Shown: piece by piece, positions 51,096-60,863 of the stretch | Layout: every line of letters begins with the position of its first letter | Numbering within the stretch: position 1 is the first letter of the stretch | Origin: G963667675 sp963667675 | GTDB taxonomy: Bacteria; Chloroflexota; Dehalococcoidia; Lucifugimonadales; UBA3495 | Reading direction: 5' to 3' | Length of the DNA stretch: 64,000 nt | Assembly (NCBI GenBank): GCA_963667675.1 | Contig: OY763929.1 | Location: 868,001-932,000, forward strand | Notes under the pieces: generated by a model | Database searches by the model: none | Seen by the model: only the letters and a program-made list of their open reading frames with translations | Told to the model about the DNA's origin: nothing | Made by a program: the position numbers and the translations under genes

Positions 51096-52340
51096 ATGTT
51101 GGTGGGCCATTTTACAGAACAGCCCTGGCAGGACGAAACGTCGGGCTTGATGGGCGCCCAGGGCACCGATCTGGGGATGAGCAACGAGCTCTATGACCCG
51201 GCGATAGGGGCCAAGCTCTACAACAGGTACCTGGACGAGAAGGTGTACGCCGAGGAGGTGGGTTTCGACGCCCTGATGCTCAACGAGCACCACAGTACCC
51301 CCTTCTGTATGCAGGGGGTCACCAACGTTGGAGCATCGATCCTGGCCCGCATCACCAACAAGGCAAAAATCATCATCCTGGGCAACGTGCTCCCCATCTG
51401 GGACGACCCGCTGTGGCTGGCGGAGCAACTGGCCATGATAGACCTGATCTCCCACGGGCGACTGGTCTCCGGCTTCGTACGCGGCGGCGGCAGGGAAAGC
51501 ATATCCCACAACACGCCGCCGCATGACAACCGGGAGCGGTTCCAAGAGGCCCACGACTTCATCGTCAAGGCCTGGACCCAGCCCGGCCCCTGGCGGTGGG
51601 AGGGCAAGCATTTCCAGTACCGGTACGTGAACCCGTGGGCGCGGCCGCTGCAGCAGCCGCATCCGCCCATCTGGATTCCGTCTACGGTAAGCGTGGAAAC
51701 GGTCAAGTGGACGGCCGCGCACCGGTATCCCCTGGTATTGCTGGCCACCAAGCTGGAGCCGACGCTGGAGGCCTTCCAGCTATACCACGACACGGCCGCC
51801 GAGTTTGGCTACAAGTCGGGCACGCAGAACGTGTCCTATCTGTGGAAGGTGCACGTGGACGAAACGGAGGAGAAGGCGGACGAGGTAGGCCGCAAGTACC
51901 TCTCCGGGGTGAGCAATCCCTTCCTGGCGGGCAATGAGGGCCAGGTGAACCCGGCCATTCTGAACTTGCCCGGCCATACCTCACGGTCGTCCCGGCGACT
52001 TTCAGCCACGGCCTTCGGCCCTGCGGGCAGGTACGGTGCCAACCTGCGCCCATACGAGGACCAGATAAAGGACCTGAGCATAGTTACGGGCACTCCCAAG
52101 ACGGTGCTGCCCAAGATTCGCCAGGTGCTGGAATACCTGAGGCCGGGCAGCATCTTCTTCTGGGACGGCGACGGGGCGATGACCCACGACGACCAGATGC
52201 GAAGCCTGAGACTGATGGGCGAGGAAGTACTGCCGGCGGTAAGGGAGATGGGCAAGGAACTGGAACTCTACAGCCCCTATGAAGTCGACCCGGCGACGGG
52301 CCAGCCCGTGGAGGAACCGGCGGCGACTGAGGCTGCCTGA
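51096..52340 (+). CDS. LLM class flavin-dependent oxidoreductase (luciferase-like monooxygenase)
   Basis: The 414-residue protein has the luciferase-like TIM barrel: LNEHHSTPFCMQGVTNVGAS, ILGNVLPIWDDPLWLAEQLA, DLISHGRLVSGFVRGGGRE and PPIWIPSTVSVETVKW. It resembles two-component FMN-dependent monooxygenases such as alkane or limonene-type enzymes more than the F420 enzyme at 2657. It would need a flavin reductase, not encoded here. AGGAGGG precedes the ATG. The stop overlaps the start of the next gene, so the pair is coupled. Confidence 0.9.
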   Translation: MLVGHFTEQPWQDETSGLMGAQGTDLGMSNELYDPAIGAKLYNRYLDEKVYAEEVGFDALMLNEHHSTPFCMQGVTNVGASILARITNKAKIIILGNVLPIWDDPLWLAEQLAMIDLISHGRLVSGFVRGGGRESISHNTPPHDNRERFQEAHDFIVKAWTQPGPWRWEGKHFQYRYVNPWARPLQQPHPPIWIPSTVSVETVKWTAAHRYPLVLLATKLEPTLEAFQLYHDTAAEFGYKSGTQNVSYLWKVHVDETEEKADEVGRKYLSGVSNPFLAGNEGQVNPAILNLPGHTSRSSRRLSATAFGPAGRYGANLRPYEDQIKDLSIVTGTPKTVLPKIRQVLEYLRPGSIFFWDGDGAMTHDDQMRSLRLMGEEVLPAVREMGKELELYSPYEVDPATGQPVEEPAATEAA

Positions 52341-53041
52341 TGGCCCAAGAACTGGGACGCATATCGCGTCCCTCGGCCGCGCAGTACGAGGGTCGTAGAA
52401 AGCTGCTGCTGGCCCCGCTGGTCTACGGTCCGCCTGCGGACGCCGCGGAGGGGCAGGCCATCCTCCAGAACTATTGGGGCCAGATGCAGCAGCAGGTGGA
52501 AGCGCTGGAAGGGGCGCTGGGCGGCCTACACCACATATACCACGAGAGCGTCTGGGACGGCGGCGACAAAGGCCTGGGGCAACTGGAGCAGACGGACCAG
52601 CGCAGCCACGCCTTCATCAAGGCCAAGTGCGACGCCGGAGCGGCGTTGGAGGCCACCGAGGACATCTCGTCGTTGGTTGAGAGCCTGGACCTGCAGCGCT
52701 GCCTGATGATGCCGCTGGCCAGCCAAACGGTGCCGGCCAAGCTCCAGGGTTGGCTCAACGAGAGCGCCAAGAGCCGGTATCAGCACATGGCCGCGCGTAT
52801 CAACGAGACCCTGGGGGAGAACGAGGTCGGCCTGCTGCTGGTCAACGAACGGCACCAGATACAGTTTCCAGAGGACATAGAGGTCTTTTACGTGGCGCCG
52901 CCGGCGCTGGGCGATTTCAGGCGGTGGCTGGACAACTGGATGTCCGAGCAACAGAAGGCGATGGGCGGACAGCCGGAGGATGAGGAAGAGCAGGCCGTTG
53001 GAGAGGAGGAAGGGGCGGAGGAAGATGGGGCTAAGGGCTAG
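52340..53041 (+). CDS. Hypothetical protein coupled to LLM oxidoreductase (233 aa)
   Basis: No family is recognised with certainty. Its ATG overlaps the stop of the LLM gene (TGATG), so expression is coupled. The sequence is mainly helical (YWGQMQQQVEALEGALGGLH and EATEDISSLVESLDLQRCL), then has a conserved-looking beta segment, HQIQFPEDIEVFYVAPPALG, and a strongly acidic tail. No membrane helix or signal is present, so it is cytosolic. It may assist or regulate the monooxygenase; this is inferred from coupling alone. Confidence 0.6.
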   Translation: MAQELGRISRPSAAQYEGRRKLLLAPLVYGPPADAAEGQAILQNYWGQMQQQVEALEGALGGLHHIYHESVWDGGDKGLGQLEQTDQRSHAFIKAKCDAGAALEATEDISSLVESLDLQRCLMMPLASQTVPAKLQGWLNESAKSRYQHMAARINETLGENEVGLLLVNERHQIQFPEDIEVFYVAPPALGDFRRWLDNWMSEQQKAMGGQPEDEEEQAVGEEEGAEEDGAKG

Positions 53042-53072
53042 TCCGCTCAACGTGATTGACTATGAAATCCCC

Positions 53073-53101
53073 TTGACACCCCAATGCCCCTGTGATATTT
53101 T
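53073..53101 (+). promoter_or_regulatory. Promoter of the alternative complex III operon
   Basis: TTGACA (53073-53078) and TATTTT (53096-53101) are 17 bp apart, about 65 bp upstream of the first ATG at 53167. Confidence 0.7.
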
Positions 53102-53166
53102 TCACTTGATTTTGAGCCTATCTAGACCCAGGCTTGGCCCGAATCCGGCAACGGAACGGCGCAAGT

Positions 53167-53463
53167 ATGTTTGAAGACCCCAAGGCGCTGACCAGCGCCA
53201 ACTGGCACGACATTCACGTTTGGCTCACGTACTTCTGGACGTATTTGCCGCTGGTCGTTACCTTTGCCGTGACTATGCTGACGGCTCATGCGGTCATACC
53301 GTCTTTGATCGCAACGGGACACCTGCCGGACTCCGCTGCCAGGTGGCGCAAGCCGTTGAGCGGATTTGCCTTCCTGGTGTTAGTAGCCGCCGTGGTCATC
53401 TTGGTGTTGGGCATCAGCCAGACGCTGATCATCGAAGATTTTTGGGACAGATACCTGATTTAG
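53167..53463 (+). CDS. Small membrane protein at head of ACIII operon (98 aa)
   Basis: The product has two strong membrane helices, WLTYFWTYLPLVVTFAVTML at about 17-40 and the segment FAFLVLVAAVVILVLGISQT at about 67-87, with short polar ends. No family is recognised. It is the first frame behind a consensus promoter and 133 bp before the pentahaem cytochrome, so it is probably an accessory membrane subunit of the complex. The ATG at 53167 is preferred because the upstream extension to 53134 is Arg-rich and without a ribosome site. Confidence 0.6.
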   Translation: MFEDPKALTSANWHDIHVWLTYFWTYLPLVVTFAVTMLTAHAVIPSLIATGHLPDSAARWRKPLSGFAFLVLVAAVVILVLGISQTLIIEDFWDRYLI

Positions 53464-53596
53464 GCGTTCATGCGGGCAACAGGCGTCCCATGTTGATTCG
53501 AGCAGAGCGCCTTCTGAACGCAACCCGACGCAGGCGGGAGGGGCAAGCAACGCTGGCACGCGGACGGATCATGTAGTGAGGATACCGAGGGGGAAA

Positions 53597-54226
53597 ATGC
53601 TGGCCCTGACCCTGGTGGGGTCGGGAGTTGCAGTAATAGTCGGTTTCGTAGTGGTGGTGTTGCTCATTTCCTGGTTTTCCAATCCTCCGTTTGCCTTAGG
53701 CGACGCCCCAGCGCAACCCGTAGCGTTTCCTCATGACGTGCACGTGGCCGAACAGGGCATCCAGTGCGAGTTTTGCCATCGGAACGTGACCAAGGGAGAG
53801 GCGGCCACGGTGCCCGCGGTGGAACAGTGCCTGTTCTGCCACAAGGACATAGCCGGGGATACGGAAGCGGCGCAGGCGGAAATTGACATAGTCGTCGGCA
53901 GCTTCGCCGATGGCGCGCCCATCAACTGGGAGCGGGTGCACCGCCTTCCCGACCACGTGCGTTTCGTGCACGAGGCCCACGTCAGGTACCTGACGCAGAT
54001 TGACGGCTCCGACCGCACGTCGGAAGAGAAGGTCCAGGCGACCTGCTCGATATGCCACGGCGACGTCGCCAACGCCACCGTGGTCCAACCCAAGCGCTTC
54101 CAGTCGATGAAGATGGGCACCTGCCTGGACTGTCATAGATTCCTGACGCTGGTGCCGGATGACGAAGGGTACGTGTTGCCCGAAACCACCGATATTCCAA
54201 CGGACTGCACGATATGCCACAAGTGA
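53597..54226 (+). CDS. actA: Pentahaem cytochrome c subunit of alternative complex III (ActA-like)
   Basis: The 209-residue protein has an N-terminal membrane anchor (LALTLVGSGVAVIVGFVVVV) and five c-type haem sites: CEFCH, CLFCH, CSICH, CLDCH and CTICH. Five haems with one anchor match ActA of alternative complex III. It faces the outside of the membrane and passes quinol-derived electrons towards the monohaem subunit. The ATG at 53597, behind GAGGGGG, is chosen over the GTG at 53576. The Mo-like subunit gene follows 22 bp later. Confidence 0.88.
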   Translation: MLALTLVGSGVAVIVGFVVVVLLISWFSNPPFALGDAPAQPVAFPHDVHVAEQGIQCEFCHRNVTKGEAATVPAVEQCLFCHKDIAGDTEAAQAEIDIVVGSFADGAPINWERVHRLPDHVRFVHEAHVRYLTQIDGSDRTSEEKVQATCSICHGDVANATVVQPKRFQSMKMGTCLDCHRFLTLVPDDEGYVLPETTDIPTDCTICHK

Positions 54227-54248
54227 CGGTTTGCGGGAGCCTGGCCCA

Positions 54249-56561
54249 ATGAAGCTCACCCGCCGGAATTTCCTGGCGTGGGCCGGTCTGTCAGCCGCCG
54301 GAGCGGTGGCTTGTGAGGGGTTTGGCATCCGCGAGGGCGAGTTCGACCTGCAGAGCCCGGTGATGCTCCCCGAAGACTTGGTGAAGGGCCAGGACAACTG
54401 GTACGCCACCCTGTGCCGCAATTGCTCATCGGGTGAGGGAATCGTGGTCAGGGTGATGGATGGCAGGGCCAAGAAGGTAGAAGGCAACCCCCTGTACCCG
54501 GTGAACAAAGGTAAGCACAGTGCCTGTTGTGAAGCCGGCCTGCAAGCCCTATACCATCCTCACCGCATAGCACAGCCCTTGCAACGGAACGGGCCGCGAG
54601 GACAGGGCCAATACATCCCTCTGGCTTGGCCCGATGCCCTGGACATCCTGAGGCAGCGCCTGCAGGAGAGGGGCGACTCGATGCTGATGGTCACGGAGCC
54701 GCTGCGGGGCCACTTGGGCAAGCTAGTCGGCCGCTTCACCGACTCCGTAGGCGGTCGTCATCTGGGCTTCGAGAGCCTGGACGCCAACACTTACAGGGCT
54801 GCCGTGAAAAACGTTTTCGGGCAAGAACTGCTGCCCGACTTCGACTTGGAGAATACCCGGTTTTTGCTGTCTTTCGGGGCAGACTTCCTTTCCACGTGGG
54901 TGTCACCCACTCGCTGGAGCGTGGGTTACGGCGAGTTCCGACACGGAGGGGAACAGGAGCGGGGGACGCTGTACCAAGTGGACTCCCGCTTCTCAATGAC
55001 GGCAGCCAACGCGGACAAGTGGCTGCCCATCAGGCCGGGCTGGGAAGGCCACCTGGCCCTGAGCTTGGCCTACGTCATCATCTCCGAAAACCTGCAGGCC
55101 GCGGGAGTAGACGTTGGCGCCCTGACCGGAGGCCGGGGCGCCGCCGCGCTGGAACGGTTCAGGCCCGAGGCAGTGGCCGGCCGGGTGTTTATGGCCGAGC
55201 ACCTCAGGGGCGCGGCGGGGGTGCAGGCGATACAGAACCTGGCAAGGGAATTCGCGGGCAGGACTCCGGCCCTGGCCATAGGCGGCGGATCGGCGGGCGC
55301 ACACAGCAACGGGCTGTTCAACCTGGAGGCGATTTACGCCCTGAACTACCTGGTGGGAAGCGTTGGAGCGGAAGGAGGGCTGCGGTTCAACCCAAACAGC
55401 CCCTTGGACAGCGTTCCTGCAGGGTCGCAGGCAGGGTCGCTGTCCGACTGGACCGGTGTTGCTCAAGACCTGAACAGCGGCAAGACCCGCCTGCTATTGT
55501 TGCATCAAGCCGACCCGGTGCACGGCCTGCCGGGATCACTGCGGTTCAGGCAAGCCCTTACGGATCCCAGCGACCTGTTCATAGTCAGTTTCTCACCGTT
55601 CCTGGACGAGACCAGCGCCCTGGCGGACCTGATTCTCCCTGACCGGGTGTATCTGGAGGACTGGGGGGACGACGTACCCGAGCCGGGGCCGGGATACCAG
55701 GTATTGGGGTTCCAGCAGCCGGTGGTAAACCCGCTGTATGAAGTCGAGCCCCGAAGTTTTCCGGACGTTCTGCTTACGATGAGCCAGGAACTGGGCAAAG
55801 AGGCGGAACTGCCCTGGCCCAGGTATCGAGACCTATTGCGAGAAGGTTCCGACGAGCTTTTCGCGCTCAACCGGGGGTCGATTCAAGCCTCGTCCGCCGA
55901 CGAGTTCTGGAACAAGCTGCTGCAACGGGGCGGCTGGTGGGACGAGGAAGCCGTCGACCCCAAGAACGTAGTTGCTCCCAATGACCTGTTGGGGCGGATC
56001 GCCGCCAAGGCCGCGGAGCCGCAGGTTTCCAGTGGTGGGGAGTCGCCGGACACTTTCTACCTGACTCCATTCGCTCACAACACCCTGAACGACGGCAGAA
56101 ACGCGCATTTGCCGTGGCTGCAAGGTGCGCCGGACCCGCTGACCACCATCACCTGGCAGACCTGGGCGGAAATCAGCGACCGCGACGCCAAGAGGTTGAG
56201 TATCCGGGAGGGGGACGTGCTCCTTGTGGAATCGGCGGCCGGGTCAATTAGAGTGTTGGCATATCCGACGCCGGCAGTGCCCCCCGGCACGGTTTCTATA
56301 CCCCTTGGGCAAGGCCGGAATCAAGGTTCGGAATACGCTACGGACAGGCCGGGCTGGGAAAGCTCCAACGTAATGGACGTCTTAGAGCCCCGCCAAGTGG
56401 AAGGCACCGGGGGCCTGGCTTGGGCCAGCACCAGGGTCAGGATTGCCAAGACCGGAGACAGCGTTAAAGTGTCGAAGTTCGAGGGAGTAGTCCGGGCCGT
56501 AGAGGTGGGAATCTTGCCCGGCGAGCGCATTATTCAGACCATCGCCCCCCACGATCTATAG
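54249..56561 (+). CDS. Molybdopterin oxidoreductase-like subunit of alternative complex III (ActB N-terminal part)
   Basis: The 770-residue protein starts with a Tat signal, TRRNFLAWAGLSAAGAVAC, whose terminal cysteine may also be lipidated. The iron-sulfur segment is reduced to YATLCRNCSSGEG with a later ACC. Molybdopterin-oxidoreductase folds follow (LSFGADFLSTWVSPTRW, LILPDRVYLEDWGDDVPEPG) and a C-terminal dinucleotide-binding-like domain. In characterised ACIII this part carries no molybdenum; that is known of the family and not visible here. Usually it is fused to a ferredoxin domain, but here that is the next gene. The ATG at 54249 is at the Tat motif. Confidence 0.87.
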   Translation: MKLTRRNFLAWAGLSAAGAVACEGFGIREGEFDLQSPVMLPEDLVKGQDNWYATLCRNCSSGEGIVVRVMDGRAKKVEGNPLYPVNKGKHSACCEAGLQALYHPHRIAQPLQRNGPRGQGQYIPLAWPDALDILRQRLQERGDSMLMVTEPLRGHLGKLVGRFTDSVGGRHLGFESLDANTYRAAVKNVFGQELLPDFDLENTRFLLSFGADFLSTWVSPTRWSVGYGEFRHGGEQERGTLYQVDSRFSMTAANADKWLPIRPGWEGHLALSLAYVIISENLQAAGVDVGALTGGRGAAALERFRPEAVAGRVFMAEHLRGAAGVQAIQNLAREFAGRTPALAIGGGSAGAHSNGLFNLEAIYALNYLVGSVGAEGGLRFNPNSPLDSVPAGSQAGSLSDWTGVAQDLNSGKTRLLLLHQADPVHGLPGSLRFRQALTDPSDLFIVSFSPFLDETSALADLILPDRVYLEDWGDDVPEPGPGYQVLGFQQPVVNPLYEVEPRSFPDVLLTMSQELGKEAELPWPRYRDLLREGSDELFALNRGSIQASSADEFWNKLLQRGGWWDEEAVDPKNVVAPNDLLGRIAAKAAEPQVSSGGESPDTFYLTPFAHNTLNDGRNAHLPWLQGAPDPLTTITWQTWAEISDRDAKRLSIREGDVLLVESAAGSIRVLAYPTPAVPPGTVSIPLGQGRNQGSEYATDRPGWESSNVMDVLEPRQVEGTGGLAWASTRVRIAKTGDSVKVSKFEGVVRAVEVGILPGERIIQTIAPHDL

Positions 56562-56651
56562 ACGCTGGCTGGGAACAGAAGAAGACTGACTGAAAAACGC
56601 TGAGAATGAGACGCCGAACGCTGGAAATAACAGGGAAAGCGGGTTCATAGC

Positions 56652-57458
56652 ATGACAACACCTAAACCCAGGATAGACCACAAGTGGGGCATGGTCGTGG
56701 ACCTGGACAGGTGCACCGGTTGCCAGGCCTGCGTAGTTGCCTGCCAGTCGGAGAACAACCTGCCCATCAACACCAAGGACGTGTTCTTGCAGCGGCGCGC
56801 CTATGAGTGGATACGCATCGAGCGGTACTGGGAGGGCGAGTTCCCCAACGTCAAGGCCCGTTTCATTCCCATCATGTGCCAGCACTGCGAGAACGCACCC
56901 TGCGAGCCGGTGTGCCCGGTGTTTGCCACGTACCACAACGACGAGGGCCTGAACGTCCAAGTCTATAACCGGTGCATAGGGACCAGGTATTGCGCCAACA
57001 ACTGCCCTTACCAGGTCAGGTTCTTCAACTATTGGGAGCCGGTGTGGCCGGAGCGGATGCGCCATCAGCTGAACCCCGACGTGACCATTCGCAGCCGTGG
57101 AGTCATGGAGCGGTGCAGCTTCTGCATCCAGCGCATCCGGCGGGCCGAGTTGACGGTGGAAAGGCAGGAGCAGGGCAAGCTGGACCACAATACGATGAAG
57201 GAACGCAACTTCCTGCCGGCATGCGCCATGGCCTGCCCCACCAACGCGCTGAATTTCGGCGACCAAGGCGATGCCAGCAGCCCGGTGCACCATTACTTTG
57301 AAGAAGCTAACCACCGGCTGGAGGAGCGGCACCACCGCACCGAGCGGACGGAAGAGCACCCCAGCAGGGTATACCGGCTGTTGGAAGAGATGGGCACCAA
57401 GCCCAACGTGATTTATCTGAAGAAAGTGGACATGTTCCCCGTGAAGAAGGGAGCCTAG
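56652..57458 (+). CDS. Four-cluster ferredoxin subunit of alternative complex III (ActB C-terminal part)
   Basis: The 268-residue protein carries cysteines in the NrfC/PsrB pattern: CTGCQACVVACQ, CQHCENAPCEPVC, then RCIGTRYCANNCPYQ, CSFC and PACAMACPTNAL. These hold three [4Fe-4S] and one [3Fe-4S] cluster in the family. There is no signal peptide, so it would travel with the Tat-exported partner. In Chloroflexus and Rhodothermus the two halves form one ActB; here they are separate. It is followed one base after its stop by the NrfD gene. Confidence 0.9.
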   Translation: MTTPKPRIDHKWGMVVDLDRCTGCQACVVACQSENNLPINTKDVFLQRRAYEWIRIERYWEGEFPNVKARFIPIMCQHCENAPCEPVCPVFATYHNDEGLNVQVYNRCIGTRYCANNCPYQVRFFNYWEPVWPERMRHQLNPDVTIRSRGVMERCSFCIQRIRRAELTVERQEQGKLDHNTMKERNFLPACAMACPTNALNFGDQGDASSPVHHYFEEANHRLEERHHRTERTEEHPSRVYRLLEEMGTKPNVIYLKKVDMFPVKKGA

Positions 57459-57459
57459 A

Positions 57460-58866
57460 GTGGCGGCTGGCGAACATCACTCCGAAGGCATGTGGGTGTT
57501 TCCTGCCCCGGAGGCCGTTACCGGGGATATGGCGGAGAAGGCCGCGGGTATGCCCAAGGCCATTGCCCGCGCCTTGGTAGTGACGGGCATATTGTTCGGC
57601 CTGGGCATCGCCGGGTTCGTTATGCGGGCCTTGGACGACGGCTTCGGAGCGCACGGCCCCTGGGGTTACTACGCCGCGATATTCATGTTCCTGTTCATGG
57701 TCACAGGGGCAGCTCCCCTGGCCGCGGTGGCATTCCGGTTCACCAAGAGCCACTGGCGCAGGCCCATGTCCCGGGTATCCGAATTGTTCGCCCTGCTTGG
57801 CGTGCTGAACGTCATCATGTTCATCCCGTTGATGATCGTGTTGCCGTCAATCAAGAACCCGGAGGTCGGGGTCGAAGAACTGGAGATACGCAGGAGCATC
57901 TGGTTCGAGACGCCCATAGGGGCGCCGCTGGCGTGGGACTTCCTGGGGATCCTGTTCCTGGCCATCTGCAGCCTGGCGATACTGTGGCTGTCGGCGATGC
58001 CGGACATGGCGGAAGGGCGACTGTCCGCCACCGGGTTCCGCCGTAGGCTGTATTCGCTGCTGGCGGGCCGCTGGTACGGTACCAAGAGGCAGTGGACGAT
58101 TCAAAAAGTGGGCCTGGGACTGCTGGGTGCGTTCTACTTCATGACGCTGGTCTTCGTGCAGTTCACCGTGGCCAGCGACTATGCAATGAGCTTGGTGGCG
58201 GGTTGGAAGGACTCCATATTCCCGCCGCTCTTCACCCTGACCAGCTTCCAATCGTCACTGGGGCTTATCCTCTTGGCGCTTTTCATCATGCGGCGCTGGG
58301 GCGGATACGAGCAGTACATCGGCGTTTCCGCATTCTGGTCGGCCAGCAAGATTCTGCTGGGCCTGACCTTGCTCTGGGCCTACCATACTTTTGCCTTCTT
58401 GATTACGTTCTGGTACGGGAGGCTGGAAATCGAGCAGAACGTGCTCAAGTACTTTTTCTTCGAAGCCTACGGCGGAGCTTTCGCCGCCAACCTGTTCTTC
58501 AGCTTCATTCTGCCCTTCTTGATACTGCTGTGGAACCCGGTGCGCAAGACCGACTGGGGGCCGACGCTGGCCGGACTGTCGGCGTTGTCGGGGGCGTTCA
58601 TCTTCAACCTTAAGACCTTTGTCGGGGCGTTTAACGCCGGAGACGTTTACGCCTACTTCTTCGAGTTCGTGCCGGGCCCGACGTGGCCGGACCTTTGGGA
58701 TGTCTTCATGGTAATCGGCGGTTTGGGAGCCGCGGCGTTTATCTACATAGCGGCGACCAGGCTGATTCCCATACTGTCTGTGTGGGAAACCAAGGAAGGG
58801 GCCAAATATCAAAAGATGGACACGCTGGTGCGAGGCCGGTACCTGGTGCTGGCCAAGCCGGAATAG
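57460..58866 (+). CDS. actC: NrfD/PsrC-type membrane subunit of alternative complex III (ActC-like)
   Basis: The 468-residue protein has about ten membrane helices of the NrfD family, with WGYYAAIFMFLFMVTGAAPL, GAPLAWDFLGILFLAICSLA and YGTKRQWTIQKVGLGLLG among them. It binds quinol near the periplasmic side and may translocate protons. The GTG start is supported by GGGAG upstream and lies directly after the ferredoxin gene. A second, diverged NrfD-type subunit follows, as in all alternative complex III operons. Confidence 0.88.
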   Translation: MAAGEHHSEGMWVFPAPEAVTGDMAEKAAGMPKAIARALVVTGILFGLGIAGFVMRALDDGFGAHGPWGYYAAIFMFLFMVTGAAPLAAVAFRFTKSHWRRPMSRVSELFALLGVLNVIMFIPLMIVLPSIKNPEVGVEELEIRRSIWFETPIGAPLAWDFLGILFLAICSLAILWLSAMPDMAEGRLSATGFRRRLYSLLAGRWYGTKRQWTIQKVGLGLLGAFYFMTLVFVQFTVASDYAMSLVAGWKDSIFPPLFTLTSFQSSLGLILLALFIMRRWGGYEQYIGVSAFWSASKILLGLTLLWAYHTFAFLITFWYGRLEIEQNVLKYFFFEAYGGAFAANLFFSFILPFLILLWNPVRKTDWGPTLAGLSALSGAFIFNLKTFVGAFNAGDVYAYFFEFVPGPTWPDLWDVFMVIGGLGAAAFIYIAATRLIPILSVWETKEGAKYQKMDTLVRGRYLVLAKPE

Positions 58867-58897
58867 CTGACGGGTTTCTGGAGCAACTGGAGCTTCC

Positions 58898-60289
58898 ATG
58901 CAGGAAGGTATAGTCCTACCGGCAAGACGAATAAACGCGGACCTGCTCCGCTCTATCCTGAACTCGCCCAAGTGGTTCTGGATAATCGTTGCATTCATGG
59001 CTGTATTCGTCCTGGGGGCCTTTTCCACCGCTGGGTTCCTGATCAACCGCGGGTACGGGGTAACCGGGCTGAATAACCAGGTGCTGTGGGGCTTTTTCAT
59101 CACCAACTTCGTGTTCTGGATCGGCATCAGCCACGCCGGGGTGATGCTCTCAGCCATCCTGAGGCTTTCCAAGGCCGAGTGGAGGCGGCCCGCCACTAGG
59201 GCAGCAGAAGTTCTTACCGTCTTCTCGCTGATGACGGCGATGTTGATGCCTTTGATTCATACCGGGCGACCTTGGCGAACGCTGTATTGGATATACACGC
59301 TGCCATTTGTGCCTTACGACTTCGCCAGGGGGATCTGGCCCAACGTCCGCTCGCCGCTAGTGTGGGACCCCAGCGCGGTGTACACCTACCTGACCTCCAG
59401 CATCCTGTTCGTGCTCATCGCCCTGATTCCAGACTTTGCGGTGCTGCGGGACCGCACCACCGGCCTTAGCCACCGCATCTACTCGGTCCTGGCGATGGGG
59501 TGGCAGGGTAACGCCAGGCAGTGGAAACTGCAGATAATCGCCGGGGTGTTGCTGTCGGCTCTGATCTTGCCGGTGTTCGTATCGGTGCACAGCATAGTGT
59601 CCTGGGACTTCGGCATGGCGGTGTCGGTCAAGTCGTGGCACTCCACCGTCTTCGCCCCATATTTCGTGGTTGGAGCGGTGCACTCCGGGGTCTCGGCGGT
59701 GGTCTTCGTCATGATCCTGCTGCGCTGGTGCTACGGGTGGCAGGACTACATCCGGTTGGAGCACATCGATTCCCTGGGAAGACTCCTGATCGTGGTGGCC
59801 ACCGGCTGGTTCTACTTCTTCGTGATGGAAGTCATATTCGGGTTCTACGGCATGGAGTCTGATGAATTGGCAGTCAGGCAGATGCAATTCATGGAAGAGC
59901 CGTGGAACCTGTGGATGATTTTCTTTGTTGGACTGACCTATTTTCTGCCGGTGGGCTTGTGGCTGACCCGAAGTTGGCGACGCAACCTGTGGCTGATGTC
60001 CATTGCCTGTATTTCGGTGAACATCGGCATGTGGCTGGAGCGTTTCCTGATAATCGTTCCGGCACAGGCCCGGAAGCAGGTGTTCACCTTCAACTGGTAC
60101 ACCTACGCGCCGAGTATAGTGGAAATCATGATAATCGTTGGCACCTTCGCCATGGTGACCATGTTGATGTTGCTGCTGAGCCGGGTGGTGCCGCTGATAC
60201 CGCTGTACGACATAAAAGAGGGCGACATTCTGAAGACCCAGGTGCAGATAGGCCGGAGGACGGTGCCGGCAACTTTCCGAGAGGACTGA
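58898..60289 (+). CDS. actF: Second NrfD/PsrC-type membrane subunit (ActF-like)
   Basis: The 463-residue protein also has about ten helices, with GFFITNFVFWIGISHAGVML, VHSIVSWDFGMAVSVKSWHS and MWLERFLIIVPAQ. The last motif and the HAGVM helix are common to ActF and ActC-type subunits. It pairs with the upstream NrfD protein to form the membrane core. GGAG precedes the ATG. Which of the two copies is ActC and which ActF is an inference from order. Confidence 0.86.
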   Translation: MQEGIVLPARRINADLLRSILNSPKWFWIIVAFMAVFVLGAFSTAGFLINRGYGVTGLNNQVLWGFFITNFVFWIGISHAGVMLSAILRLSKAEWRRPATRAAEVLTVFSLMTAMLMPLIHTGRPWRTLYWIYTLPFVPYDFARGIWPNVRSPLVWDPSAVYTYLTSSILFVLIALIPDFAVLRDRTTGLSHRIYSVLAMGWQGNARQWKLQIIAGVLLSALILPVFVSVHSIVSWDFGMAVSVKSWHSTVFAPYFVVGAVHSGVSAVVFVMILLRWCYGWQDYIRLEHIDSLGRLLIVVATGWFYFFVMEVIFGFYGMESDELAVRQMQFMEEPWNLWMIFFVGLTYFLPVGLWLTRSWRRNLWLMSIACISVNIGMWLERFLIIVPAQARKQVFTFNWYTYAPSIVEIMIIVGTFAMVTMLMLLLSRVVPLIPLYDIKEGDILKTQVQIGRRTVPATFRED

Positions 60290-60339
60290 ACATTGCCAAG
60301 ACTAATGGACCAGCGTTAGCCGCCTAGGAGAGGGACGCG

Positions 60340-60849
60340 ATGGCAAGAAAACCGATATTGGGTCTGTTCGAAGACCCCAACTATGCTGCTGAGGCGGGAG
60401 ACGCTCTGCAAAGGGCCAATATCTCGCCCCAGGACTATGACTTTCTGACGGATGCACCTTATCCGGAAGGAGCGTTCGGGGAACGTCACGAGAAGCACCG
60501 GCTCTACATCTTCCCGTTTGTGGGTGCTTTGATTGGCTTGACGATTGGGATTCTGCTCACGTCGATGACCCAACTGGCCTACCCGTTGACCCAAGGAGGG
60601 AAGCCCATCCTGTCCCTTCCGCCCATGGCGGTGGTCACGTATGAAAGCACCATGCTGACCGCCATTATCTTCACCATCATAGGCATTCTATTCGAGTCAC
60701 GGCTACCCAAGATAAAAAAGGGCCTCTACGACACCCGCATCACCGAGGGTTACATCGGCGTTCTGGTCAACGTAGAAGAGGAGCAGCTGAACCAGGTGTC
60801 GGGAATCCTGACACAAGCGGGAGCCGTAGACGTAGTCCGGGAGACCTGA
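60340..60849 (+). CDS. actD: DUF3341 membrane subunit of alternative complex III (ActD-like)
   Basis: The 169-residue protein begins KPILGLFEDPNYAAEAGDAL, the DUF3341 opening. It has two membrane helices (LYIFPFVGALIGLTIGILLT and a second near TAIIFTIIGILFES) and a C-terminal soluble part. ActD is a small structural subunit of ACIII. AGGAGAGGG precedes the ATG. It lies 50 bp after the second NrfD gene and 14 bp before the cytochrome gene. Confidence 0.88.
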   Translation: MARKPILGLFEDPNYAAEAGDALQRANISPQDYDFLTDAPYPEGAFGERHEKHRLYIFPFVGALIGLTIGILLTSMTQLAYPLTQGGKPILSLPPMAVVTYESTMLTAIIFTIIGILFESRLPKIKKGLYDTRITEGYIGVLVNVEEEQLNQVSGILTQAGAVDVVRET

Positions 60850-60863
60850 GGCCGTAGACCTGT

